From Rhabdophis nuchalis (taxonomy: Eukaryota > Chordata > Lepidosauria > Squamata > Natricidae): a stretch of 64,000 nucleotides of DNA. Positions 12,459 to 23,300 of the stretch are shown in pieces. The position numbers were made by a program, and so were the translations under genes. Numbering within the stretch: the stretch's first letter is position 1; each line of letters starts with the position of its first letter. The notes beneath the pieces were generated by a model. The model saw only the letters and a list, made by a program, of their open reading frames with translations. It made no database searches and had not been told where the DNA came from. The stretch lies in contig CM077647.1 in the NCBI GenBank assembly GCA_039707465.1, positions 41,880,610-41,944,609 on the forward strand, read 5' to 3'.

Positions 12459-12493
12459 CTTTGGTCCATAGAGATTGACTCTATGGACCAAAG
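12459..12493. repeat. Perfect 15 bp hairpin at a LINE 5' junction
   Basis: CTTTGGTCCATAGAG (12459-12473) is followed after 5 bp by its exact reverse complement (12479-12493). It sits directly before the truncated CR1 that starts at about 12494. Confidence 0.85.
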
Positions 12494-13290
12494 CGGGGAC
12501 ATTTTACCAGGTTTGCCTGGTACGCCAGTTGCGTCCCCTATTGGACCGGGACGCCCTTCGCACAGTCACTCATGCGCTCATGACATCCCGTCTAGACTAC
12601 TGTAACACTCTCACATGGGGCTCCCCTTGAGGTGCACCCGAAGACTACAGCTAGTTCAGAATGCAGCCGCGCAAGCAATATTGGGTACCTCTAGGTATTC
12701 CCACGTAACTGCGTGAGCTGCACTAGCCCCTATGTGTTCCTGCACGAGCTGCACTGGCTGCCTGTGGTCTTTCGGGTGCGCTTCAAGGTGCTGGTTACCA
12801 TCTTTAAAGCACTCCATGGCATGGGACCTAGTTACCTGCGGGATCGCATCCTAACCCACACATCCCTTCGGTCGATTCGCTCCCACAGAGAGGGACTTCT
12901 CCGGGTGCCGTCCACTAGGCAATGCCAGCGGGTGACGCCCAGGGGAAGGGCCTTCTCTGTGGTGGGCCCGACCCTCTGGAACAACCTTCCCCCCGAACTT
13001 AGATCTATCCCGGACCTCCGCTCCTTCCGCCAGCAACTAAAAATCTACGTTTTCCAACAGGCCGGCCTGGCCTAACCTACCGTACTTAGCCTAGTTTTTT
13101 AGCAGATAAATTCTTCATTGGGCTTCAGGGATTTGTTTTAATGGGGTAGATTTTAGCACAGGGTGTAAATTTAATATAGTTTTAAATATTTATGTATTTA
13201 TTTTGTGATATATTGTGTTTTTATATTTCCTGTGCACCGCCCCGAGTCCCTTCGGGGAGAGGGGGCGGTTAATAAGTCGAATAAATGATG
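12494..13290 (+). mobile_element. CR1 LINE, 5'-truncated, RT C-terminus and 3' UTR
   Basis: The open frame 12713-13075 contains HELHWLPVVFRVRFKVLV, GPSYLRDRI and PRGRAFSVVGPTLWNNLP, the C-terminal domain of a squamate CR1 reverse transcriptase. The 3' UTR ends with CACCGCCCCGAGTCCC (about 13233) and an AATAAATGATGA-type tail. Upstream, 12520-12700 encodes frameshifted RT. It belongs to the same subfamily as the copies at 15449, 36322 and 39047. Confidence 0.92.
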
Positions 13291-13577
13291 AAATGATGAA
13301 TGACTCAGATTAAAAAACTACAAATGTTGCACCAACAAACCAAGCCACCCTCTCCCGGGCAAGTGAGATGAAGCAATTTCCCCCCCAATTTGATTTATAT
13401 ATACAGTGGCTTAAAGAACCTGCTGCCAGCCGTGCTGTCCTGTGAACCAAATTCTCTCAAATACTCCATGTACCTATAACGACAAGCATTTTACAACATT
13501 CTTATTTCAAACAAATACCTAATCAAAGGAAATCTGGGCTATCAGGAGAAACTCAACCACAACACTAGGACTTAATC
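13291..13577. other. Spacer, nothing recognised
   Basis: Contains a C-run near 13380. No recognisable gene or repeat ends. Confidence 0.45.
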
Positions 13578-13585
13578 ACCAGAAT

Positions 13586-13901
13586 CAGTGGTGGGATCCT
13601 GCTGGTTTAACAACTGATTCAATTATCACATGTTCTGCATGTGCACATACCTAACATGCATGCTGCACATGTGCACAGTTTTAACAAAACCTATTTTCCA
13701 CGTTACTTCTGGAGAGTAACACAGCTGAGGTGCAGCAATCAGCTCTGCCACCTGAATCAACTGAGAGGATACAGATAAGTAAAGTGCAGGGTCAGGTAGG
13801 TGAGCTGACCTGATCATCAGAGCAAACCGGTTCACTCCCAGCTGATAGTTTGAGCTACCATTTCACCTGAACCAGTTCAAACCAGCTGAATCCCATCCCT
13901 G
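13586..13901. mobile_element. hAT element, 316 bp, with perfect 8 bp target duplication
   Basis: The left end CAGTGGTGGGATCC pairs with the minus-strand right end CAGGGATGGGATTC. ACCAGAAT flanks both sides (13578-13585 and 13902-13909). The interior is rich in GTGCACAT-like alternations. It is related by its ends to the elements at 5713, 19044, 37019 and 61779. Confidence 0.93.
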
Positions 13902-14561
13902 ACCAGAATCAAGGCACAGCAACTTCTAGATCAATTCTCACCAGTCTTGACGAATGGCCTCCAAGAAACCCACCAGGTATTGCAACCCATTTGCACTGGA
14001 GGAAGGGCTTTTGAAAGAACCTTTGAGAAAGAACCTTTCACCTTTGAGAGAAAGGTTTTGCAGCTTTATACTACAATAATCAGACCAACTCATCCCAGAT
14101 AGTCTCCACAAGATTCATCCCTGTCGACTCGCCCGAATCTACCCATTCAGAATCCAAGCCTGTCCGAATCTGAGCAATTTTATCCTGCAGATACTGAACA
14201 AATTCTTCAGCCCAACCCTGCAAGGGGTCTTTTCCAGTTCCTTAGTTAAGTAAGGAACGGGTCACCCTAAACAGGGCAGCTGGACAGTTACCTGTGGACA
14301 CGATAATAGCAGAAAAATGTTGTCATTTTGCCGCTTTTAATGCCACTAAGTAGGATTTAAAATGAATTCTTACTAGTGTTCGATCAGATTCGGACCAGCT
14401 GGCTTTCCAACCACTCTCTAGATGTCTTTTTTGGTGTTTCATCTCCCGGAGCTGCTCGGTAAACCAAGGAGCTACCTGGGATCGGGATCAGGTCAGAGGC
14501 CGCAAAGGCACAACACAGTCCAAGGCCCCAGTGGCTGCCTTATCCCAGACTTCCACTAGGG

Positions 14562-14696
14562 CAGGGATCTGCAAAGTCGGCTCTTTTAAGACTGGTGGAC
14601 TTCAACTCCCAGAGTTCCCCAGCCAGCATAGCTGGCTGGGGAATTCTGGGAGTTGAAGTCCACCAGTCTTAAAAGAGCCGACTTTGCAGACCCCTG
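14562..14696. mobile_element. Foldback hAT MITE, 135 bp, inside CR1 copy A
   Basis: The whole element is one hairpin: a left arm with TTTTAAGACTGGTGGACTTC and CAACTCCCAGAGTTCCCC, and a right arm that is nearly its exact reverse complement, around the centre AGCATAGCT (about 14629). The right end on the minus strand reads CAGGGGTCTGCAAAGT. CACTAGGG flanks both sides (14554-14561 and 14697-14704), a perfect 8 bp target duplication. Confidence 0.95.
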
Positions 14697-15006
14697 CACT
14701 AGGGCTTTGGTCAAGCTGTGAGCAAGGGATTCAGGAAAAGTCCCAAGCTCCATCAGGATCCTTTCAGGGTGCACCAGGTGCCTGGAGCAGAACCATCTAG
14801 TTGGTTCTGCCTCCCTATGGTGTGGGATAGCAGTCTGGAAGTCGAGCTAATGAGAAAATGATCTGACCTTGACAAGGGTTGGATAGAAATATCTCCTAAA
14901 TCTAGATCATTCATCTACTCTCCAGAGGCAAAAATCAGGTTGAGCGTGTGTCCCCTGTTATGAGTGGGGTCTTGAATTAATTGAGTTAGGTCCATAGCCA
15001 TCATGG

Positions 15007-15180
15007 TTAGGTTTAGGTTTATTGGTTTTTTATACCGCCCTACTCCCGAAGGACTCAGGGCTGTGTACAGCCAAAATAAAAACAAATATATAAAAGTTTT
15101 AAAAAGCTTTTAAAAGGCATAATTAAAAGACATCATTAAAATATTGGCTGAAACGTGGAAAAAACCCAAACTAACCCTAA
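15007..15180 (-). mobile_element. CR1-related 3' end inserted in CR1 copy A
   Basis: The minus-strand read contains CCCTGAGTCCTTCGGGAG and GGGCGGTATAAAAAACC, a CR1-type 3' UTR. It splits the endonuclease of copy A. Only the 3' end is present, a short 5'-truncated insertion. Confidence 0.75.
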
Positions 15181-15448
15181 TTAAAATAATAAAAATTTAA
15201 ATTTAAAAATTGGAAGCCATGAACTCTCGAGCTGACTCGGATATCTCGCCAATGGAAGGTAGATTGAAATCCCCCCAGGACCATAAGCCTGGGGAAATCA
15301 ACTTCCAATCTGGCTAACACATTTAGCAGCTCTGGCAGGGCATAGCAGGGAGGGCATAGCAGGGATGAAACATAGCAGGGAGATAGGTATGTAACAAAAA
15401 GACCCACCTGAACTCCAAGACCCCACTTCACACAAAGGGACTCACATC

Positions 15449-15475
15449 TAGAATAGAATAGAATAGAATAGAATA
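15449..15475. repeat. GAATA microsatellite at CR1 3' end
   Basis: Five tandem GAATA units directly adjoin the 3' end of CR1 copy B. This tail-derived microsatellite is the type reported for CR1 elements in snakes. Confidence 0.9.
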
Positions 15476-17030
15476 TTTATTTATATAACCGTGTCCTCTC
15501 CCCGAGGGGACTCGGAGCGGTGCACAGGGAGAAATTAAAACAACATAAAATATATACATACATAAATACAATAAAAACAAATTAAATCTAACTATCCCTG
15601 CACTAAAATTCCCATTTTAAAATTAACATTTCCTAACCCCTGAGGTAGAGATTAACCTAGGCCGGCCAAGCAGAAAAAGTGAGTTTTTAATTTCTGACGG
15701 AAGGAGCGGAGGTGCGTAGTTGTTCTAACGTCGGGGGGAAGGTCGTTCCAGAGGGCTGGGCCCGCCACAGAGAAGGCCCTTCCCCTGGGCGTCGCCCGCT
15801 GACAAAGTCTAGTGGACGGCACCCGGAGAAGTCCCTCTCTGTGGGAGCGAATCGGCCGGGAGGATGTATGGGGCAGAATCCGATCCCGCAGATAGCTAGG
15901 TCCCGAGCCATGGAGCGCTTTAAAGATGAGAACTAGCACCTTGAAGCGCACCCGAAAGATGACAGGTAGTCAGTGCAGCTCGCGCAAGAGCGGTGTTACA
16001 TGGGTATACCTTGCGGTACCCATTATTGGTCGCGCGGCTGCATTCTGGACCAGCTGAAGTCTTCGGGTGCACCTCAAGGGGAGCCCCATGTAGAGAGAGT
16101 TACAATAGTCCAGTCGGGATGTCACGAGAGCATGAGTGACTGTGCGAAGGGCGTCCCGATCCAATAGGGGGTGCAACTGGCGAACCAGGCGGACCTGGTA
16201 AAACGCCCTCCTGGCCACGGCTGTCACTTGGTCTTCCATGGACAGCCGGGCATCCAGGAGGACACCCAAGTTGCGCGCCCCATCCACTGGGGCAAGATGT
16301 TCGCCCCCAATGGCCAGCGATGGAATCAGCTGGTTGAATCGGGCAGCCAGAAACCACAGCCACTCGGTCTTGGTCGGGTTGAGCTTGAGTCCGTTTCTTC
16401 CCATCCAGATCCGTACGGCTTCCAGGCACTGGCACATCACCGCTACGGCATCGTTGGGGTGGTTTGGGGTAGATATATACAGCTGAGTATCATCAGCGTA
16501 GAGATGGTACTCTACCCCAAAGCCACGGATGATCTCACCCAGCGGCTTCATATATGTGTTAAACAGGAGAGGCGAGAGGACCGACCCCTGAGGCACCCCA
16601 CATGTGAGGGGTCTCGGGGTCGACCTCTGCTCTCCTGTCAACACAAATTGCGATCGGCCAGAGAGGTAGGAGGAGAACCACCGTAAAACGCTGCCTCCCA
16701 CCCCCAACCCCCCAGCCGATGCAATAGGATACCATGGTCGATGGTATCAAAAGCCACCGAGAGGTCTAATACGACCAGGATGGAGGAACAACCCCCATCT
16801 CTGGCCCTCCAGAGATCATCGACCAACGCGACCAATGCCGTCTCGGTGCTATGCCCAGGCCGAAAGCCGGACTGGCGCGGGTCTAGATAATCAACTTCCT
16901 CCAGGTGACGGGGAAACTGTTGTGCCACCACACTCTCAACAACCTTCACCAGAAAGGGAAGGTTGGAGACTGGACGATAGTTGGTTAATAGAGCTGGATC
17001 CAAAGAGGGCTTCTTAAGGAGGGTCTGCCT
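15449..17030 (-). mobile_element. CR1 LINE copy B, reverse transcriptase, one frameshift
   Basis: The 3' end abuts a GAATA microsatellite (15449-15475) and carries CACCGCTCCGAGTCCCC. Going up the minus strand are the C-terminal domain (15951-15652), then RT with GVPQGSVLSPLLFNTYMKPL and the catalytic box YADD (16707-15970), then NYRPVSNLPFLVKVVESVVA and DYLDPRQSGFRPGHSTETALVAL (17003-16638). The two RT frames are joined by a one-base shift in a C-run near 16706-16712: six C here, seven in the copy at 39047-40530. The 5' end is truncated at the start of RT and lies inside copy A's endonuclease. Confidence 0.93.
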
Positions 17031-17930
17031 ATCTGAGGCACAGTGACTTCCTGAGGTCCGAGATTTTCCCTAATAACCACCACCACCACCCTGCCCCTGC
17101 CCTGGGCTCTCAGCTGGTGAAATGCATGGAAGCCTGGTGGGCATAATTCACTAAGGGGAACACCCCCTCATGGCCCAACAAGGTCTCTGTAATGCACACC
17201 AGGTCTACTTTCCCCTCTTGTATGAGGTTGTAAATGAGGGGAGTCTTATGTACCACGGACCTGGCATTAGGCGATACCAGCTGGAGACCAGGGTCTTGCA
17301 ATCCCGAGTACCCAGGGGTGTGAGGGCAATGAGGGTCAGAACACGCGATCGCTCTTAAACAGCGAACCCATATCCCCTGAAAATAATTTGGCCCTCAGCC
17401 CCCACCATATCTGCCTCTCCCATAAACAGTAGAGATGGTAACCCCCCCCCAATGGAATGACTTAATGTCTCCCCCGGAATCCCAACCCTTCCCAGCACTC
17501 CCAACCTGTGCCCATTAGTTAGCTCTGGCCTGTGCCCTGGCAGACTCCCCCCCACAAGCCTGCCTAAGCCATCCGAATCAACCCCCATCCGAGCCCACCC
17601 CTTAAAATTTGATTTAAAAAACCCAGTTAAAACCCCCTAAGAAGTCTCTTCTTCGCATGCCACCTCTTGGGATCCCAAGATCCGTCATTAAGGAAGCGTC
17701 TTGATAGGCAAGAAGGCCATGCCCAGGAAAGGGGGAGTTCCCGAAGGGAGTAAAGTTCTGTCGCAGTATAACGTAGAGGAGAGTGTGGCATCAGCCAAAT
17801 GGAATGGTATCATGGGGGGGATGGAACAGGGAGATGACATGATGCTATAAGATTCAAACAACTGTCTATTACAAAATGTTAAACTATCACTCCAATTGAA
17901 GTCTATAACTAATGTCCAAAAACATCCCAT
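17031..17930 (-). mobile_element. CR1 copy A resumed: N-terminal endonuclease and upstream part
   Basis: The minus strand at 17301-17110 encodes SPNARSVVHKTPLIYNL and VDLVCITETLLG, the N-terminus of the CR1 endonuclease. The frame beyond it (17588-17355) reads GRVGIPGETLSHSIGGG and is probably the preceding CR1 sequence. Reading across the gap, ENL...EVTVPQ at about 17040 continues with CESLCVKWGLGVQVGLF at about 15440, so copy B was inserted into copy A. The 5' limit near 17930 is approximate. Confidence 0.75.
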
Positions 17931-17939
17931 TTAGCCTGT

Positions 17940-17975
17940 TTGACAAATGAATCCCATTTGACAAATGAATCCCAT
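17940..17975. repeat. 18 bp tandem duplication
   Basis: TTGACAAATGAATCCCAT occurs twice head to tail with no spacer. Confidence 0.95.
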
Positions 17976-18734
17976 TCTTGATATTTTTTATAGTGGGCCA
18001 AAGCAGACATTCAAATATTAGAAAATAAATCTAACTCAAAGTATGCCTACCAGTCTATCCCAAACTGCTACTTCCAAATTTATTTATGCTGAAATTCCCA
18101 GCATTTCCAGGCCAACATGCGTTTCCTTTAAGAAGACAATAACTTCAAAACATTTTGAGTTTGTGAAGATTCCATTCCCACATCTAGAAGAATATTTTCT
18201 GGAATCTCTCAAGATCATAGGAGATAAAATATTTAATTATAAGCATATTTATGTATAAGAATTATAATTATTTTTGATTTTGGTCAGATTATGAAAGCTG
18301 AATTTCATGAAGCTTAAGGCTTCATAAATAATGAATAAGACATTGTTTAGTAGGTGATCATCATACTGACTTCAGTTAAATTGGAGCTTTTTTGCATTTT
18401 TTAAAATTAATTTTTAAAACAAAAAGCCAAATAATGCTCTACACTGCATTTTTTCTTTATTTGAATTATGGTAATTAGCTATTAAACTCCATGGATTCTT
18501 CATGTTTAAAAATATAATTATTTAAACCAAATCCGATGTAATCAACTGATCATGTTGTGATGTTAAGTTCTGGGACTTCACCTTAGAAGGAAAATTGTAA
18601 AATATGGTAGAACATTTTTATAAAAGTGAAATCAAAACGATCAAGGTGGTGGAACAGTCTTTTTGTGAGTGTATAATACATTTGAAACCTTAAACTTACA
18701 CATTTTAGAAAAATCTAGACTATTTTAGTCTAGA
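17976..18734. other. Intergenic, nothing recognised
   Basis: AT-rich; the open frame at 18043-18258 shows no family motif. Confidence 0.5.
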
Positions 18735-18925
18735 TTTTAACATCGGGATTTTAGGGGATTGGTTGAGATTTTAATATTTTTAGCTTAATTTTTAGCACAG
18801 GAGATTCTAATTTAATTAATTTTACTATTGTATTGTATGTATTGTTGCTTGGTATTTTAATTCCCTGTGCACCACCCTGAGTCCACCTGGAGACAGAAGC
18901 AGTATATAAATCCAATAAACCGTAA
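18735..18925 (+). mobile_element. CR1 3' end, 5'-truncated
   Basis: Contains CCCTGTGCACCACCCTGAG followed by TCCACCTGGAGACAGAAG and ATATAAATCCAATAAACC, a diverged CR1 3' UTR with a short AAACCGT-type tail. No coding sequence remains. Confidence 0.75.
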
Positions 18926-19043
18926 ACCGTAAACAAAATTTAATAAGGAGAGAATGACACACTATGTGTGTTGAATAAAAGGATGGCTGAAAAATTAAAT
19001 GGGTAAGTTACCAATAAGGTAAGCTAATGGCTAGTATCAAAAG

Positions 19044-19264
19044 CAGAGGTGGGTTGCTCCCGGTTTGGCCTGGTTTATTATATTCAAAACTTATTCAAAA
19101 CTCGGGTGAACCGGTAGTGGCAGCAGGAGGCTCCACCTATCCACCCGGATGCTTCTGCGCATGTGCAGAAGCTTCTGCACATGTGCCAAAGTGTCACATG
19201 CTAGCACTAGCATGCACGTGAGCATGAGCAAACCAGTAGCCCTGGGATTTGAAACCCACTTCTG
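19044..19264. mobile_element. hAT element, 221 bp, with target duplication
   Basis: The left end CAGAGGTGGGTTGC pairs with minus-strand CAGAAGTGGGTTTC. Flanks ATCAAAAG (19036-19043) and GTCAAAAG (19265-19272) match at 7 of 8 bases. It belongs to the same terminal family as 13586-13901. Confidence 0.9.
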
Positions 19265-19272
19265 GTCAAAAG

Positions 19273-19950
19273 TATCGGAAAATTAATAGGAGAATATAAT
19301 GCCTATATTTTGTTTGTAAGCTTTCAGTTGCTAATCATAATGGAGAAAAGAAGTCTATAAAATACCCCTCGGTATGAACTTTTTTCCAGGTGATTATAAG
19401 GTTTTCCATTGCTTTCAGGTGGTTGTTGTTTTTAATATTCAAAACTGGTTTACAGCTATGATTTTTGGATGTGTTACCAGCTGAATACTAACTAGCTTTA
19501 ATTCTTTCAAGCTTTTCCTTAATATGAACCAATGTTATGACAGTTCCATCTGTTATGATACCAGGGATTATATGGATAGATTTGAAAAGATCTTGTTTTT
19601 ATCAAGCATCATGGCAGGTCCTACTATAGGGAGACAAACGCTTTTAAAAATTCAAATCAAATGAATAATTTTTATGGTCAAAGACCAGCATAAGGATGGA
19701 ATGCAAGAAATTAAAAAGCATAACATATACAACAAAATAAAATTATATCTAAAAAGCTAAATAGTATAAATGCAAAAATATAAAAAGGATCTTTAACAAG
19801 ACTGAGTCTAAAAGGACGGTTGGAGCAATCAATACGCATAGTGGAACATGGCAAGATATTTTCCTTGCCAACGTCTCTTCTCAAATCACGAGTTCTTGTA
19901 CTACACGTCTTTCCTCGAATATAAGGTTGGAAACACTTGTCAAATAGGCT
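19273..19950. other. Upstream flank of PHF14, nothing recognised
   Basis: AT-rich sequence that becomes GC-rich from about 19950. No exon of a divergent neighbour is recognised. Confidence 0.5.
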
Positions 19951-20199
19951 GATACAGAAGCAGGACTGCGCACGCGAAGAAAGGGAGAGATTGAAACAGG
20001 TAGCCACACCCACGTGCGACTTCTCCAGCTTCCGCGGGTGCTGAATAGGAAAGCGCATTTCCACTCAAAGAGCGCATGCTCCTCTGAGGCAAAGACGGGC
20101 AAAACTTCGCGTTGGCCAAGAGCGCCTGCGCACAGCTTCTGCACACGCGCGCAACGAAATCACCCAGCGGAAGCGGCGAGCCTCTGGTGCCCGAGCGGG

Positions 20200-20380
20200 T
20201 TTGGGGAGATGTGAACTGTATCCGGGGCACGATTTCGCCCATTGTCTGGGTTACGGAATTGGCCTAGGAGATCGCTCAGCCTACGATTCAGCCCTAGCGC
20301 GGTTGCGGTCTGAAGGGAGCGAAGCTCCCTGACGGGTACAGGCGGTTTTCTGTATGCCCGGCAGCAGCTGCTCGGATTCA
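20200..20380 (+). other. PHF14: Putative PHF14 5' exon (UTR plus first base of ATG)
   Basis: The acceptor at 20846 requires an upstream exon ending in A to form ATG. A strong donor, GTGAGT, begins at 20381 after ...GGATTCA, and a second, GTAAGT, begins at 20385 after ...GTGA. Both leave a terminal A. The left boundary of this exon is a guess; no cap site can be read. Confidence 0.6.
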
Positions 20381-23300
20381 GTGAGTAAGTCCAGCAGCAT
20401 CCCTGCAGCGACTCCTCCTTGTTCGCTCCCCTTCGCCCGAAAGAGCTGCTGTCCCTTCGGGGCTCTTGTAGCGCATCCTTGCCATAACCGGCAGCAAAAG
20501 CGTTTCTCCGGCCGTTGATGTATCTTCCTCCTCTACCGCATTAACTCCGCGAGTGGATTGTGGGCATCTTTTCTCCTTCTGCCCTTTATATGGGGGTACT
20601 TTTATTGCGGTTTCCCTCACCCTGACACGTTTTCCCCAAAAGGACGCAGCCTTTTTTCCTAATACTCAGTAGGAACATTGTAGACCATAAATTGTATTGC
20701 TTTAAGGGGTCTGGTGGGTTTTTTTCCTCTTGATGATTGTTCTCTTTTAAATTAGCCACCAATGATCACCAAAACAACCCCCACCCCCAAAAAAACCCGG
20801 AAAAAAACCCAAAACGTGCGTCTCTCTCTCTTTTTTTTTTCTGCAGTGGATCGTAGCTCGAAGAGGCGGCAGGTGAAGCCTTTGGCAGCTTCCCTGCTGG
20901 AAGCTTTAGATTATGACAGTTCAGATGACAGTGACTTTAAGGTTGGAGATGCTTCAGGTAAATAAATGCTTCTCCTTTTCGTGTTTTAAAAAACTTTTAA
21001 ATTGATTCTCATCCCATCAGTTTACCTCCTTTTTTTCTTTCCTTTTTAAAATAAAATGTCTTTTTTAAAAAACGTGTCTTAACTATGCCTGGGTGGGTGA
21101 GCGAATCATAGCATCTAGATAATACGTACTATCTTTAGAAATATGGGTTCACACATGGCACTGAAATATAACATGCGTTGTTTGGTTTGAGTTTAGCCCA
21201 ATTACAATTTATTCAGTAAATCATAGCTGATTGCTGACTAGATTTACACATTGCACTGAGTCAGTACATTCAATAATGGTTTGTTGAATATGGCATTATA
21301 GACTTATATATGCACATTTTACAAGCCAAAGTGACTTGGTTTATGCAATATATTGAACCAAACTAAATAGGCCACAGTGAATGAATACAGAATAACTTTC
21401 AAGGAGTACAAGGAGAATAACCATTAAAATAGGAAGGCAGTGTTCTGACACATAATGAAAGTTTGAGAATTGAGGCAAGTGAATAAGATAGAAGATAGAA
21501 AGGATCATGCTTTTATCTGTCTGCTTATATTAAAATATGAGTGTAGGAATTCTATTTTTCTTGCCCTCAGTCTTTTTACAGTGCTTTTCTAGCCCCCCCC
21601 CCTTTTTTTTTTAGCATCTCTGGTTTCTTCTGCATTTGGGAGTAATCAGTTTCCATTACTCGCACACTGTTGGAATATACCTGATATGTTCAAAGCATGA
21701 ACAGTCTTGAGTATTTTTTTTCCTCTCAGTGACGCATCTTTCATCATACTGATTCCCTCCCTCAATTGGTATACAGGTTATCCTCAACTTAACGACCACA
21801 GTTGAGCCCAACATTTGTATTGCTAAATGAAACATTTAAGTGAATTTTGCTCCATTTTATGACCTTTCTTGCTAGAGTTGTTAAGTTACTAATACAGTGA
21901 TTAAGTGAATCTGATTTCACCATTGACTTTTCTTGTCAGAAGATTACAAAAGATGACCACATGACCCTGGGACACTCCAACTGTCATAAATATGAGTCAG
22001 TTACCAAGCATCTGAATTTTTATCACATCACCATGGGGATGCTGTAATGGTTGTAACCATGAAAAATGGCCATGTCACTTTTTCAATGATGTAACTTTGC
22101 ACACTAAATGAAGTGTTGTAAGTCAAGGACTACATGTATAGTGCAGGAAGAAAGCTGGAACTGTTATCCAGAGTGGCCCTTACTTCATAATACTTTCATA
22201 ATTATTAATTATTAAATAATATTTTCATAATGAGAATAACCATTATTTTCTCAGCCATTTTCTTTCTTGAGTAATTGATGTTAACCAGTTTCTATTAGTC
22301 TCTAGCAGTCCAGTAAAATATTTATATAATTTGATGTTAGGCTATTTTTATCTCGAGACTTCAAAACCTTCTAACCATCTAGCTTTTTATTTTAAAAATC
22401 TTTAGTTTAAATCTTTTTAAAAAAGCAAGAATCCAAGAAAACATTGCTGGTGGGAATGTAGAAATGAAGCATGGAACATGGGTCTACCTTGAAGTAAAGG
22501 CAGATAGAGTTGTATATTGTGCATTTCAAAATGTGATACAAAGCAAATAGAATATATAGACCTCCATCTGAAAAATCACAAAGTTGAACTTGAATTAAGC
22601 ATGAGAAATGAAATTTGGACTCCCAGATAATAATTGTTTTGCCTTGTACAGGTTAATGTATCTTGTAAGTACAGATTGGATATACACTATGAATTATTCA
22701 CTGCATTTTATGTATAAATGTATACAAGGAAATGTTTCCAACCATTTTTATGGCTGGTAATGGAACAACAGATTGCTCGAAATAATAATGCTGAATCTAA
22801 TAAGCTTTTTATTGATCATTGGGCAATTACAAAATCATTGTAGTATGATTAATATAGGTAGTTTAAGAATCTCTGCAACTTTAGAAAATATAGTCTATTG
22901 ATCAATGAATATAAATTTGGATTAGTTCTATGTAAAGTAGATACGTTTGATGTTATGAGCTTACATGCTTTTGGTTTGTAAGATTAGTAGAAGGCACTGT
23001 GATCATGTCACATGAAATAGATTCTATTTTTAATTCTGCTAACATGGCAAGCTACATGTCATTATCATTAGTGAACAGTTGTTAGATTATAACCAAGGTA
23101 AGTAGCATCAAAGAGACATTGGGAGTTGCAGTGTTGGATTACATTTTCAGCATACCATTTATTGAGCACATTAGTTTGGATGCTAGGTATTCTAGTTCTC
23201 TGGCATTTATAGGGGTAAAGTTTTTTCATCTGATATGTAACATAACAATAACTAAAATTTATCAAGGTATATAACATTAAGCTAATTTAAATCTAATCAG

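Larger units (their letters stand above)
14080..15448 (-). mobile_element. CR1 LINE copy A, endonuclease and linker region
   Basis: On the minus strand, 15431-15177 encodes GVQVGLFVTYL, LPELLNVLARLEVDFPRLMVLG and a diverged FNLPSI-like site, which is CR1 endonuclease. Sequence from about 15007 down to 14080 continues with the rest of the endonuclease and the linker to RT. The copy is interrupted by a hAT MITE (14562-14696), a short CR1 3' end (about 15007-15180) and, upstream, by CR1 copy B. It resumes at about 17031-17930 with the N-terminal endonuclease. Confidence 0.8.
19960..20560 (+). promoter_or_regulatory. PHF14: CpG-rich promoter region of PHF14
   Basis: Unlike its surroundings, this stretch is rich in CG dinucleotides, with no TATA box near the presumed start. 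NRF1-like palindromes occur at 19967-19976 (TGCGCACGCG), near 20080 (GCGCATGCTC) and at 20122-20133 (GCGCCTGCGCAC). CpG-island promoters with NRF1-like sites are typical of broadly expressed chromatin genes. The exact transcription start cannot be placed by reading. Confidence 0.75.

Noticed and set aside
1..19950. Exons of NDUFA4, the upstream neighbour of PHF14 in mammals as I recall
   Set aside because: I looked on the minus strand for its conserved C-terminal segment and found none; it probably lies outside the window.
20762..20965. Upstream in-frame ATG giving a 67-residue frame that includes the PHF14 N-terminus
   Set aside because: It reads through the pyrimidine tract and CTGCAG acceptor; the added residues are not part of known PHF14 and the frame runs into the intron.
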